Positions 1 to 7,556 of a DNA stretch of 64,000 bases are shown in pieces. Position 1 is the first letter of the stretch; each line of letters starts with the position of its first letter. The notes under the pieces were generated by a model. The model saw only the letters and a list, made by a program, of their open reading frames with translations, did not search any database and was not told the DNA's origin. The translations under genes were made by a program, and so were the position numbers. Source of the DNA: Myxococcales bacterium 68-20 (GTDB lineage Bacteria; Myxococcota_A; Polyangia; Polyangiales; Polyangiaceae); the NCBI GenBank assembly GCA_001899635.1, contig MKVQ01000023.1:99815-163814 (forward strand). The letters are read 5' to 3'.

Positions 1-490
1 TGTCGATGCCGTTCAAGTAGACGCGATGCATCTTCGCGCCGAAGACGAGCTCTCCGGAGTCGAAGAGCCGAAGACCTTGCAGGCTCTCGGTCGTGTCCGG
101 CCCCGACCGCTTCCACGATGTCCCGTCGAAGTGAGCCAGCGTCCCCACCGTCCCGGCAGCCCATACGTCGGTCATCCCGCGGCCGACGATGACGTTGATC
201 TGCGTGCGAAGGTCGAAGGTGTCGACGTCGTCCGGGGAGCGGCTTGGTTTGAAGGGCCCGTTCTGGCAAAGAACGTCCGGCGAACAGGTCTCCGGAAAGT
301 ACTCGCAGTCCGCGCAGGGACCGGCTTCGACCTCCGGATTGGCGCCTGGTTCAGGAGCAGAGGGGATCGGCGCATCTTCGGGCATACTGGATTCAGCCGT
401 CGGCGCACCATCCTCCGCGCAAGCGCTGAGAAGCGCGAGTACGCAGGCTCCCGTTGCGCCGACCATGGCAACCACGAGAGAACGCTTCAT
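1..490 (-). CDS. Beta-propeller lipoprotein, partial (cassette A, gene 5)
   Basis: Only the first 163 or so residues are visible because the gene runs off the left edge. It opens with a lipoprotein signal ending ALLSAC (Cys about residue 24), followed by an acidic Pro/Glu/Asp-rich spacer. Next come the motif CADCEYFPETCSPDVLC and a first propeller-type repeat, TDVWAAGTVGTLAHFDGTSW. The same elements occur in the same order in the genes starting at 17623 and 60302, so this is their paralogue. Its ATG overlaps the stop of the Cys-rich gene by ATGA (487-490), so translation is probably coupled. Expected place: outer membrane, lipid-anchored. The WAxG...HFDG..W repeat is typical of myxobacterial beta-propellers of unknown function. 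Family membership is clear; the role is not. Confidence 0.85.
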   Translation of the reverse strand, partial: MKRSLVVAMVGATGACVLALLSACAEDGAPTAESSMPEDAPIPSAPEPGANPEVEAGPCADCEYFPETCSPDVLCQNGPFKPSRSPDDVDTFDLRTQINVIVGRGMTDVWAAGTVGTLAHFDGTSWKRSGPDTTESLQGLRLFDSGELVFGAKMHRVYLNGID

Positions 491-1731
491 CGCAGGAGTC
501 CTCCATCCTCTTGCGCGCACGGCTCCACGACGCAGCGCCCCTGAACACACGCCTGACCGGCAACGGCATCGCAGACCGCTCCACAGCTCCCGCAATTGTT
601 GGGATCGCTGTCGGTGTGCGTCTCGCACTCGTCGGCCGCATTGCCGTTGCAGTCCCCCCATCCAGACATGCACGTCATCTTGCATGCTCCGAACTCACAG
701 CTCGGCGTCGCATGGACCCACCAGCCGGATTTGGGACATGCGACGTCGCAAGCGCCGCAATGATCCGGATCCGACGTGAGGTCGTAGCATCTCCCGAGTG
801 ACGTATCGTTGGGTCCTGCTCCACGCGTTCCGCAGAAGGTCAGGCCCGGATCGCACACACATCCGATTACGAATGAAAGAGCAATCGGCTGGAGCGCGCA
901 GAACTGATCCGCAGAGCAGGCCTTCCCGCATGCTCCGCAGTTCTCGTTCGTCCACAGCGGCGTCTCGCATCCGTTGGCGGCCAGGTTGCGATCGCAATCG
1001 CCCAAGTACTTCTGGCACTTCAGTGCGCCGCACTTCCCTTCACTGCAGCCGTAGTACGTGTTGTCGTAGAGAACGCCGCCGTCGTTGGTGGGATCGCAGG
1101 CGTTGCCACACGCTCCACAGTTCACGTCGTCGTAAGCGACGTCCCGGCACCTGCGACTTGGACCATTGCCGACCAAGCAGGGCTCTTGACCGGCTTGACA
1201 GCCGCACGCGAAGGCTATGTTGTTCCCGGTCTGATCGGCACACGGTTTGTCAGGGTCGGAACACTTGTTCCCGCAGGCTCCGCACGAGTCGTCGCTTTTG
1301 GAGGAGCTCTCGCAACCGTCGTCTACGATGCCATTGCAATCCAACTTCTGCGCGTAGGGGTCGCATGCGAGCACGCAGCGACCTTCGATGCATGTGTACA
1401 CTTCGGCGGCGCCCCGAGAAGGGCAAGCGACGCCGCAGGCGCCGCAGTTCTGCGTATCGGTCAACAGGTTCACATCACATCGAAAGGCGGACGTCGGGCA
1501 GGTCGTGTAGCCCATAGGGCACTGGCTCGATGGGCAGTACTCCGTGAAGTCGGCGGCGCCGTCGAGCAGTGCCGAGCCCGCGTCGACGGTAGTGAACCCT
1601 TGACCAGGCGCGCCGACCCCGTCCACATATCCAACGTTTCCTTGGACCGTGCAGCTCTCAACCGCGAACGCGACAGCGGCGAGCCAAGCCCCGCCCGCTA
1701 TCAGCCGTGCACCTCTCTCGAACTTCGGCAT
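487..1731 (-). CDS. Cys-rich (Stig1-like) lipoprotein, cassette A gene 4
   Basis: 414 residues. After an N-terminal hydrophobic segment ending AVESC (a weak lipobox, Glu at -2) I count about 50 cysteines. They fall in repeated modules of the form NCGACGxxC, GxCxxxC and DCxxxxxDGCE, the pattern seen in Stig1-like and other EGF-sized disulfide-rich repeats. The first module starts YCPSSQCPMGYTTCPTS and the last ends AGQACVQGRCVVEPC; both are nearly identical in the paralogues at 16406 and 59100. An even Cys number after the lipidated residue fits a fully disulfide-bonded extracellular rod. There is no catalytic motif. It lies 57 bp after the anti-sigma-like gene and overlaps the next gene by ATGA. 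Function unknown; a structural or adhesive surface role is inferred. Confidence 0.88.
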   Translation of the reverse strand: MPKFERGARLIAGGAWLAAVAFAVESCTVQGNVGYVDGVGAPGQGFTTVDAGSALLDGAADFTEYCPSSQCPMGYTTCPTSAFRCDVNLLTDTQNCGACGVACPSRGAAEVYTCIEGRCVLACDPYAQKLDCNGIVDDGCESSSKSDDSCGACGNKCSDPDKPCADQTGNNIAFACGCQAGQEPCLVGNGPSRRCRDVAYDDVNCGACGNACDPTNDGGVLYDNTYYGCSEGKCGALKCQKYLGDCDRNLAANGCETPLWTNENCGACGKACSADQFCALQPIALSFVIGCVCDPGLTFCGTRGAGPNDTSLGRCYDLTSDPDHCGACDVACPKSGWWVHATPSCEFGACKMTCMSGWGDCNGNAADECETHTDSDPNNCGSCGAVCDAVAGQACVQGRCVVEPCAQEDGGLLR

Positions 1732-1788
1732 CGATACTCTCTGTTTCCCGCGTCGATTCGCTTCACGAGAATCGACATCACTCGGACG

Positions 1789-2592
1789 TCAGTGAGGCGC
1801 GACTTCGCCGTCGCCGATATCGTCCACACCGGTCGCCGAAAGACCGGTCGACCGGGAGACCTGGTCCGCGTAAGGGCTCCTTGAGTACGTTCGGAGGAAG
1901 TGTCGAGCGCGGGCCCGAGCTTCGTCGAGCCGGCCTTCCCGCACGAGCGCGTCTATCGCCAGAGCGCCGCGTTCCTCGAGCAGGATCCCTCGCGGATGCG
2001 TGCGATCCAACTCCGTCAGCAGACGCAGTGCCTGGGCCGGATCGGTACGAAGATGGCGCCGCGCTAGCGCAAGTCGGGCGAGCTCGTCCGTTTCGTCTGC
2101 GGGCGGGGCGGGAGCGTCGGCGCCCGCATGGGGCTTCGCCGCTGGGCTCGTGCCTCCGACCGTCACGGGAGCCATTCGAGGTGAGCGCGCCGGGGCCGAC
2201 GGCTCGCGTGCGGGTCGTGCGGGTATCGATGCTGGCGGGGCGACCAGCTCACGCTCTAGTTCGCGGGGCACCGATGCGCTTTCCGCGCTCAGCGCGGGCG
2301 CGGGCTCGACCGCCGTCGGAACAGCGACAGGGCGCGTCGGCGGATCCGACCGCGAGAAGGTCGCAATTCCACCAACGACGAATGCACCGCCGAGAACGAT
2401 CCATCCAGCTTTCGCGCCGAGCGCCCTGCCCTGACGTTCCGTCGACTGCTCGGTCAGCTTCGCTCGAAGCTTGTCGAGAGCGGCCGACATGTCGGAGGGC
2501 GCACGCGATGCCGATACTGCACACGCCATCGCTTTGCGTAGCTCGCTGCTTGCCTTGGGATCTTCGATCCAACGAATGGGGTCATCAGCCAT
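1789..2592 (-). CDS. Anti-sigma-like membrane protein (cassette A, gene 3)
   Basis: 267 residues. A short cytoplasmic N-terminal part (to about residue 75) is followed by one transmembrane helix (AGWIVLGGAFVVGGIATF), then a Pro/Ala-rich periplasmic linker. The helical C-terminal region reads LARRHLRTDPAQALRLL and LAIDALVREGRLDEARARA, which is TPR-like. The start overlaps the upstream sigma-factor stop by 8 bp. This position and topology suggest a transmembrane regulator that sequesters the sigma factor, but no zinc anti-sigma (HxxxCxxC) motif is present, so the assignment rests on context. The tail motif (A)IDALVR.GR.DEA is shared with the paralogues at 15620 and 58325. Here the last 20 or so residues are acidic and unrelated to the others. 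Confidence 0.75.
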   Translation of the reverse strand: MADDPIRWIEDPKASSELRKAMACAVSASRAPSDMSAALDKLRAKLTEQSTERQGRALGAKAGWIVLGGAFVVGGIATFSRSDPPTRPVAVPTAVEPAPALSAESASVPRELERELVAPPASIPARPAREPSAPARSPRMAPVTVGGTSPAAKPHAGADAPAPPADETDELARLALARRHLRTDPAQALRLLTELDRTHPRGILLEERGALAIDALVREGRLDEARARARHFLRTYSRSPYADQVSRSTGLSATGVDDIGDGEVAPH

Positions 2593-3184
2593 GGGAAACC
2601 TCCCGGCGAGCGATCACGCGCCCGATGACGCCGCGAGGCGATTGCTCGAACGCCTTGCGGAAGCGCGCGCGAGCGATGCTGAGGCGGGAGTGGACGGTGC
2701 CGACTGGAATGCCGAACGCCTCGGCGATCGAGCTGCAGGGCTCCCCTTCGAGCTCGAAGAGTACGAACACCGCGCGATGCTCGAGATCCAGCTGATCCAG
2801 AGCTCGCTGCATGCGCACGAGGGTCTCGGCAGCGGCAGCGCGCTCGAATGGTCCTGGGCCGTCGAACGCGGCGGTGGCCAAGGCCCGCTCGTCGTGGATG
2901 CAGCGGCGGCGATGCCAGAAGCGCCGCCGGTTGGCAACGATCCCCAATGCGATCTGAGCGAGCCAAGTGCTTGGCCGTGCCTGCCCCGCCACGTAGCCCC
3001 CCTTTCGGTGCGCCATGATGAAGACTTCCTGGACGATGTCGTCGACGTCGTCCTCCGGGACTCCGCCTACGCGCCTGACGAATCCGCACACGAACGCTCG
3101 TTGCTCACGGTAGAGCTCTTCCGTGTCGGTGTTCCCGGCGGGAGCCATCTCCTCTTCCTGTCCTACGGGCGCGGCGCGCTTCAC
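2585..3184 (-). CDS. ECF-family RNA polymerase sigma factor (cassette A, gene 2)
   Basis: 199 residues. The sigma-2 region includes EDDVDDIVQEVFIMAHRK, the core-binding and -10 recognition helix. The sigma-4 region includes LEHRAVFVLFELEGEPCSS followed by a helix-turn-helix (IAEAFGIPVGTVHSRLSIAR). Length and two-domain layout fit extracytoplasmic-function sigma factors. An alternative start is the Met at residue 13 (about 3148). It lies 39 bp downstream of the secreted first gene and overlaps the anti-sigma-like gene, so the operon probably carries its own sigma/anti-sigma switch and may be autoregulated. This copy is the most diverged of the three sigma factors in the window. Confidence 0.9.
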   Translation of the reverse strand: MKRAAPVGQEEEMAPAGNTDTEELYREQRAFVCGFVRRVGGVPEDDVDDIVQEVFIMAHRKGGYVAGQARPSTWLAQIALGIVANRRRFWHRRRCIHDERALATAAFDGPGPFERAAAAETLVRMQRALDQLDLEHRAVFVLFELEGEPCSSIAEAFGIPVGTVHSRLSIARARFRKAFEQSPRGVIGRVIARREVSHG

Positions 3185-3223
3185 ACTATTTTCGGGAAAC
3201 GCACACCGTGGCGCCCGGACAGG

Positions 3224-4276
3224 TCAAAGAGCGTAGTGCAAGCCGATCCCGAAGCTTGCCCCAAGCTCGGGCATGACGGTGGTTTGCTCGAGCCGTCCAC
3301 CGGCTTTGCCCACAGTGAGAGCAGGGCGAATGATTGCTCGTAGGAGCCCGGCGTGCCCGACAAGCTCCCAGCGTGCCGCCAGCTGCCAGGCCGCCATCAA
3401 TGCACCACCGACGAACACCCACGGTACGGTCGTCGACTCTGCGCGCGCGAGGCCGCGACCGATGCCGGTCCACCCCCCCGCACCCATGCGTGCGCACGGC
3501 CCCATCGAGATCGTTCTCGCGCGCGCCAACGCGCAAGCGTCGGCTTCTCCCGCGACGGCAAAGACGCGTGCCCCTGCGCCGGCGGGGTCCGTGAACGGAA
3601 TGTCCACCGGTAACGTGAACGAAGCCGCCAGGCGGGCGCGCAGCGCACCTCTTTCGATCGAGAGGTATGGCCCCGACCCCACGGCCGCTCGTGGCAGTGC
3701 CGCGAGCCAGACGCGCTCCTCTAAGCCCAGCCCGACTCGTACGGAGCTGCTCGGCGCCTGCTTCGACCGCTGCTTCGGGACGCCTCGCGCCGCCACACGG
3801 TTCATCCCGTGCGGCGATGAGTCGGTCGCGGTTGGGTCGGCCGGGACGGCAGGCGGAGTAACAGGGCCTTCGGGAGCGTCCGTGGAGCGGAGCTTCAGCA
3901 AGGTCGCATCGATCGCCATGGCGACAGCCAAGCTCACCGTCTCCCTCGCCCGATCGCACGAGAGCGCGCTCGTTTGCAGTCGCCGTTCACCGACGATCAC
4001 GCCGTCCCGACGGATCACGACGACGACCTCCTCCCCCGCTCGCCCCTCGACCACGACGGCGATGCGTGCATCCACCCGGTCGCGTTCGAGCCATTTCCGG
4101 ACGCTCGCTTCGATTCCGTCGAAGCATGGGTCCGCGGTGCGGCGAATCGTGTCCTCGAGCGACTTCGTCGGCGCGGATGGCGCCGGCGGCTCTGCTCGAG
4201 CCGAGCTGCTCGTCAGCCACGTCGCCACAGCCAGCGCCATTCCGACCGCTCGACCGATCGTCATCGAGCCACGCAT
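3224..4276 (-). CDS. Secreted two-Cys domain plus barrel-like protein (cassette A, gene 1)
   Basis: About 350 residues from the chosen start. That start gives a standard signal peptide (MTIGRAVGMALAVATW... ending SSARA). An upstream ATG at 4327 would add 17 polar residues and is less likely. The mature part has a domain of about 100 residues with one Cys near each end (DPCFDG and ALSCDRA), a low-complexity Pro/Thr linker, and a C-terminal region of alternating hydrophobic stretches ending GASFGIGLHYAL. This resembles a small outer-membrane barrel or lipocalin-like fold. Genes at 13962 and 56648 share this plan and position. I do not recognise a named family. Its place directly before the sigma factor suggests it could sense or transmit an envelope signal (inference). 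Confidence 0.7.
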   Translation of the reverse strand: MRGSMTIGRAVGMALAVATWLTSSSARAEPPAPSAPTKSLEDTIRRTADPCFDGIEASVRKWLERDRVDARIAVVVEGRAGEEVVVVIRRDGVIVGERRLQTSALSCDRARETVSLAVAMAIDATLLKLRSTDAPEGPVTPPAVPADPTATDSSPHGMNRVAARGVPKQRSKQAPSSSVRVGLGLEERVWLAALPRAAVGSGPYLSIERGALRARLAASFTLPVDIPFTDPAGAGARVFAVAGEADACALARARTISMGPCARMGAGGWTGIGRGLARAESTTVPWVFVGGALMAAWQLAARWELVGHAGLLRAIIRPALTVGKAGGRLEQTTVMPELGASFGIGLHYAL

Positions 4277-4613
4277 GACGACGAGCTGGCGACCTTCCGA
4301 TGCTGGCGGAGCGGCACCGGTCTTCATGGAGCGAACGGCTCTAGCGGCGACGCAACATCAACAGCACCGTTGAGTCGTTCCTTCCTGCAGAACTCGCGGC
4401 GAAGTCTCACTCCCAACCGACGGACTAGCATACGTGGGATCGAGCTTCCGCCGCGTGTGTCGTGAACCGAGCGTGGCGGCCTCGAGCTCAGCACTGGACG
4501 ACCCGGCGGACTTGCCGGACGAAGCGCTGCGCTCCCGTATCTTCGAACGCGACCACGGACAATCCGTCCCCGTTGCGATGCTCGCCTTGCATCGCCTCTC
4601 CATGCCTACAAGG
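4277..4613. other. Gene-free leader of cassette A
   Basis: About 340 bp between RidA and the first cassette A gene, both read leftward. Several short open frames occur on both strands but none has a believable start, signal or family motif. It probably carries the cassette A promoter. I could not find a convincing sigma-70 or ECF (GGAAC/GTC) pair, nor a motif shared with the leaders of cassettes B and C. Confidence 0.4.
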
Positions 4614-5021
4614 TCACGATGCTGCGGCGACGCGAGCGACCGCTTCGATCTCGACGAGCGTATCGGGCGTAGCGAGTGAGGCGACGCCGATCCCGGTGAG
4701 TGCGGGACGCGTAGGGCCGAAGAACGATGCCAGCGCGGGTAGACACTCCTGGATGTGATCCGCCATCTCGCCGCGCATGTAGACCCGCACCGAGAGGACG
4801 TCAGCGGCGCCACACCCCGCAGAGGCGAGGACCGCGGAGAGATTCTTCAACGCGAGCGTGGTCTGCTCGCCATACGTTTGGCCGCTGACTCGACCGTTCA
4901 CATCCCAAGCGACCTGTCCTGACACGAACACGTGACCACTGCGTTCGTCGACGACTCCCTGGGAGATGCCATAGGCCGCACCATCGTAGACGTCGCGCGG
5001 GTTCAGCTGCCGAATCGTCAT
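4614..5021 (-). CDS. RidA/YjgF-family protein
   Basis: 135 residues, the usual RidA size. Family-type segments are GHVFVSGQVAWD, TTLALKNLSAVLASAGCG, VLSVRVYMRG (the conserved Arg region) and a C-terminal VEIEAVARVAAA. Canonical RidA deaminates reactive enamine/imine intermediates from PLP enzymes, but many subfamily members have other roles. Its leader holds a strong ribosome binding site (AAGGAG, 7 nt from the ATG), a candidate promoter at 5054-5082 and two MarR-type palindromes, so control by the neighbouring MarR gene is likely. Exact subfamily and substrate cannot be told from the sequence. Confidence 0.88.
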   Translation of the reverse strand: MTIRQLNPRDVYDGAAYGISQGVVDERSGHVFVSGQVAWDVNGRVSGQTYGEQTTLALKNLSAVLASAGCGAADVLSVRVYMRGEMADHIQECLPALASFFGPTRPALTGIGVASLATPDTLVEIEAVARVAAAS

Positions 5022-5032
5022 GCCCAGCTCCT

Positions 5033-5053
5033 TTGGTTCAACACTTGAACCAA
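5033..5053. promoter_or_regulatory. Palindromic operator 1 (MarR-type)
   Basis: Perfect inverted repeat: arms TTGGTTCAA and TTGAACCAA around a 3-nt CAC spacer. It lies between the candidate -10 of the RidA promoter and the RidA start, overlapping the expected transcription start, where a bound repressor would block transcription. Size and symmetry suit a MarR dimer. Confidence 0.75.
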
Positions 5054-5082
5054 TTGCTAACCTCTGACCTCGGCCTGGTCAA
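5054..5082 (-). promoter_or_regulatory. Candidate sigma-70-type promoter of ridA-like gene
   Basis: Read on the minus strand: -35 TTGACC (5077-5082), a 17-nt spacer, -10 TAGCAA (5054-5059). The -35 is a good match and the -10 is weak. It is framed by the two palindromes at 5033-5053 and 5088-5108, which raises confidence. Confidence 0.5.
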
Positions 5083-5087
5083 TCGAT

Positions 5088-5108
5088 TTAGTTCAACACT
5101 TGAACCAA
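5088..5108. promoter_or_regulatory. Palindromic operator 2 (MarR-type)
   Basis: Inverted repeat with arms TTAGTTCAA and TTGAACCAA around the same CAC spacer; 8 of 9 arm positions pair. Centred 55 bp from operator 1 (about five helical turns) and just upstream of the candidate -35. The two sites differ at one base, so they are clearly copies of one binding site. Confidence 0.72.
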
Positions 5109-5146
5109 GTCATGACCTCCGGCCTCGCCTGGCTCGATCGGGCCGC

Positions 5147-5572
5147 TCACAGCGAGTCGAGAGCTGCGGCCGCTTCGAGGCATGCCCGTGCGAGATTGTC
5201 GGTCGCTTCCGCCCCGAGCGCTCGTCGCAATGCCTGCTCGATCTTTTGAGCCGCGGCTTTGGCGACGCCATAGCGTTGCCGCCCAAGCTTGCTGGCGGAA
5301 ATCACGCGCGCTCGCTGATCGTCCTCGCTCGAAGAGAGCTCCACGAGCCCTTCGCGCTGCATCTGGCGCGTGATGTACGAGACGTTCGACTTAACGCATC
5401 GCTGATGCTCCGCGAGCGCACTGAGCCTCATCGGCCCGTCTTCGATCAACATGTAGAGCACGTTGAACTGCGTGGCCGTCAGCTCCGCGGCGGCGAGAAC
5501 CGGCGCCAAACGTTCGGAGAGCGCGTCAGCAAGCTCTTCAGCGGCGTACATGAAGGGTAGCGATCGAGCCAT
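5147..5572 (-). CDS. MarR-family transcriptional regulator
   Basis: 141 residues from the start MARSLPF; a longer upstream frame lacks family character. Winged-helix features: LTATQFNVLYMLIEDGPMRL (helices 1-2), LAEHQRCVKSNVSYITRQM (recognition helix), then the wing region LVELSSSEDDQRARVI, which carries the DxR motif of the family. MarR proteins are dimeric repressors that release DNA on binding phenolic or other small ligands. It is transcribed toward RidA, and the two palindromes in the gap are its obvious candidate targets. That pairing is inferred from position and symmetry. The last 45 residues form the dimerisation helices. Confidence 0.9.
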   Translation of the reverse strand: MARSLPFMYAAEELADALSERLAPVLAAAELTATQFNVLYMLIEDGPMRLSALAEHQRCVKSNVSYITRQMQREGLVELSSSEDDQRARVISASKLGRQRYGVAKAAAQKIEQALRRALGAEATDNLARACLEAAAALDSL

Positions 5573-5704
5573 CCCTTCGATGTACACGACTCGCGCCCGG
5601 ACTACGCAGGTCGAACGTCGGGTGCCGTGAACACCGCACGTCGATCGCAAGCGTCCTCATCAGCTCGGCCCACGCGCGATGGCGACGGCATCGCGCCTTC
5701 GCGG

Positions 5705-6985
5705 TCAGTCGCCGCGATCGAAGCGCTCGTGATAGGCGCGCTCGAGGGCCTCGCGGTGCTCGGGCGCGGCGATGCCGATGAGCAGGCGCGCGCGCTCCTG
5801 GAGGCCGCGCCCGTAGAGGTTCACGACGCCGTGCTCCGTCGCGACATACTGGACATGCCCGCGGGTCGTGACGACGCCGGCGCCGGGGTTGAGCAGCGGG
5901 ACGATCCGCGAGATGCCCTTCTTCGTGGTCGACGGCAGCGCGATGATCGGCTTTCCGCCCGGCGAGAGCGAAGCGCCGCGCATGAAGTCCATCTGCCCGC
6001 CGATGCCGGAGTACTGGAGGGTGCCGATCGAGTCCGCGCAGACCTGACCGGTGAGATCGATCTGGATGGCGCTGTTGATGGCGGCGACCTTCGGGTTCTT
6101 CCGGATCACCAACGTGTCGTTGACCCAAGAGACGTCGCGGAAGGAGACGACCGGGTTGTCGTCGACGAAGTCGTAGAGGGTACGGGTACCGAGCACGAAG
6201 GCCGTCACGATCTTTCCGCGCTCGATCGCCTTGTGCTCGTTCGTGATGACGCCCTTCTCGACGAGCGGGACGACGCCGTCGCTGAACATCTCGGTATGGA
6301 TGCCGAGCCCCTTGTGGTTGCCGAGAAAGCGCAGCACCGCATCGGGGATCGCGCCGATCCCCATCTGCAGCGTCGAGCCGTCGTCGACGAGGTCGGCGAC
6401 GAATCGCCCGATCTTCTCCGTCGCCGCGTCGCTATCGGCGCCGTAGCGCACCTCGGGGAGCTCACGCTCCTCCTCGATCGCCACGGTGATACGGGACTTG
6501 TGGAGGTGACTGTCGCCGAGCGTCCGCGGCATGCGCGGGTTGATCTGCGCGATGATCGTCTTCGCCTGTACGGCGGCTGCGAGCGCGGCGTCGACCGAGG
6601 TCCCGAGCGAGCAGTAGCCATGTGCATCCGGCGGCGAGACCTGGAGGATGGCGACGTCGACCGGGAGGTGTCCCTTGCGGAACAGCGCCGGGATCTCGCT
6701 GAGGAAGACCGGGACGTAGTCGCCGCCGTGCCCGTCCACCCACTGGCGCACGTTGGCGGAGACGAACAAGGAGTTGAGGAAGATATGCTTCCTGACCGAC
6801 GGACGGTTCCAGTCGATCGCGCCGAGCGTGCTGATCGCGACGAGCTCGACTCCGGTCACCTCGCCGGCGCGGTCGAGCAGGGCGGCGAGGAGCGACGACG
6901 GCGTCGCCGCGCTCCCGTGGACGAAGACGCGCTGGCCGCTCTTCACATGCTGGACCGCTTCCGCCGGGCTCTTGCAGAGAATCAT
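5705..6985 (-). CDS. Acetyl-CoA hydrolase/transferase family protein (4-hydroxybutyrate CoA-transferase type)
   Basis: 426 residues from MILCKSPAEAV; the frame upstream of this Met has no family character. Segments typical of family I CoA-transferases of the cat1/AbfT type are VFVHGSAATPSSLLAALLDR near the N-terminus, the catalytic Glu motif GLGIHTEMFSDG, and GGQMDFMRGASLSPGGK toward the C-terminus. The reaction moves CoA between acyl-CoA and a carboxylate such as acetate, through a glutamyl-CoA intermediate. The substrate cannot be fixed from sequence. It is divergent from the truncated haemoglobin gene and 132 bp ahead of the MarR gene on the same strand, so co-transcription is possible but unproven. 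Confidence 0.92.
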   Translation of the reverse strand: MILCKSPAEAVQHVKSGQRVFVHGSAATPSSLLAALLDRAGEVTGVELVAISTLGAIDWNRPSVRKHIFLNSLFVSANVRQWVDGHGGDYVPVFLSEIPALFRKGHLPVDVAILQVSPPDAHGYCSLGTSVDAALAAAVQAKTIIAQINPRMPRTLGDSHLHKSRITVAIEEERELPEVRYGADSDAATEKIGRFVADLVDDGSTLQMGIGAIPDAVLRFLGNHKGLGIHTEMFSDGVVPLVEKGVITNEHKAIERGKIVTAFVLGTRTLYDFVDDNPVVSFRDVSWVNDTLVIRKNPKVAAINSAIQIDLTGQVCADSIGTLQYSGIGGQMDFMRGASLSPGGKPIIALPSTTKKGISRIVPLLNPGAGVVTTRGHVQYVATEHGVVNLYGRGLQERARLLIGIAAPEHREALERAYHERFDRGD

Positions 6986-7136
6986 CGAGCGCGAGGGTAG
7001 CCGCCTCGACGCTGCCTTCGGAGCGCATTCGACCACCGAACGAAGGCCGAGCTTGCTCGAGCGCGTGCCTCGGCCGCCCGCGTCGGCGGACCAAGCTCGC
7101 GCCAACGGACGACATGCGAGCTAGACTGGCGCGCCC

Positions 7137-7556
7137 ATGACCTCGCGTGCGCCGATCGGCCCCGGCAACACCCCCTTCGACATGATCGGCCAGGAGGCGG
7201 CGGTCGCGCTCGCGGAGCGCTTCTACGATCACATGGACGCGCACGAGCCCGCGCTCGTCGCGGTGCACCGCACGAACGAAGCCGGCGACAAGGTGGCGCC
7301 GGTCGTGCGCGAGCGCTTCGGCGCGTTCCTCGTCGAGTGGCTCGGCGGGCCGAACATCTACTCGAGCGTGAACGGACATCCGCGCCTGCGCATGCGGCAC
7401 ATGCACGTCGCGATCGGCATCGAGATGCGGGATGCCTGGCTCCGTTGCATGAACGCCGCGCTCGAGCATCCGTCGATCGACGACGACGTCCGCAGCTACC
7501 TCCGCCGGCGCTTCGCCGAGGTCGCCGACTTCTTGCGCAACCGCGCCGAGCCCTGA
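7137..7556 (+). CDS. Group II truncated haemoglobin (TrHbO-like)
   Basis: 139 residues. The start of the globin core reads TPFDMIGQEAAVALAERFYDHMD; then FLVEWLGGPNIYSSVNGHPR and LRMRHMHVAIG, which holds the proximal His, followed by EMRDAWLRCMNAAL. The WLGG...GHPRLRMRH block is diagnostic of the group II (O-type) family. Such proteins bind haem and oxygen and are linked to oxygen delivery or to detoxifying nitric oxide and peroxide. No redox partner gene is adjacent. Its 3' end overlaps the convergent peptidase gene by about 60 bp. Confidence 0.92.
   Translation: MTSRAPIGPGNTPFDMIGQEAAVALAERFYDHMDAHEPALVAVHRTNEAGDKVAPVVRERFGAFLVEWLGGPNIYSSVNGHPRLRMRHMHVAIGIEMRDAWLRCMNAALEHPSIDDDVRSYLRRRFAEVADFLRNRAEP

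Noticed and set aside
487-1731. Tryptophan synthase alpha chain label sometimes attached to such Cys-rich proteins
   Set aside because: No TIM-barrel or catalytic motif; Cys-module repeats and a signal peptide contradict a cytoplasmic enzyme.
4327-4420. ECF-type promoter (GGAAC plus GTC) upstream of cassette A
   Set aside because: A GGAAC occurs, but the next GTC is 25 nt away instead of 16-17, and no equivalent is found before cassettes B and C.
5573-5704. Additional MarR operator upstream of the marR gene
   Set aside because: No copy of the palindrome is present there, so autoregulation is not supported.
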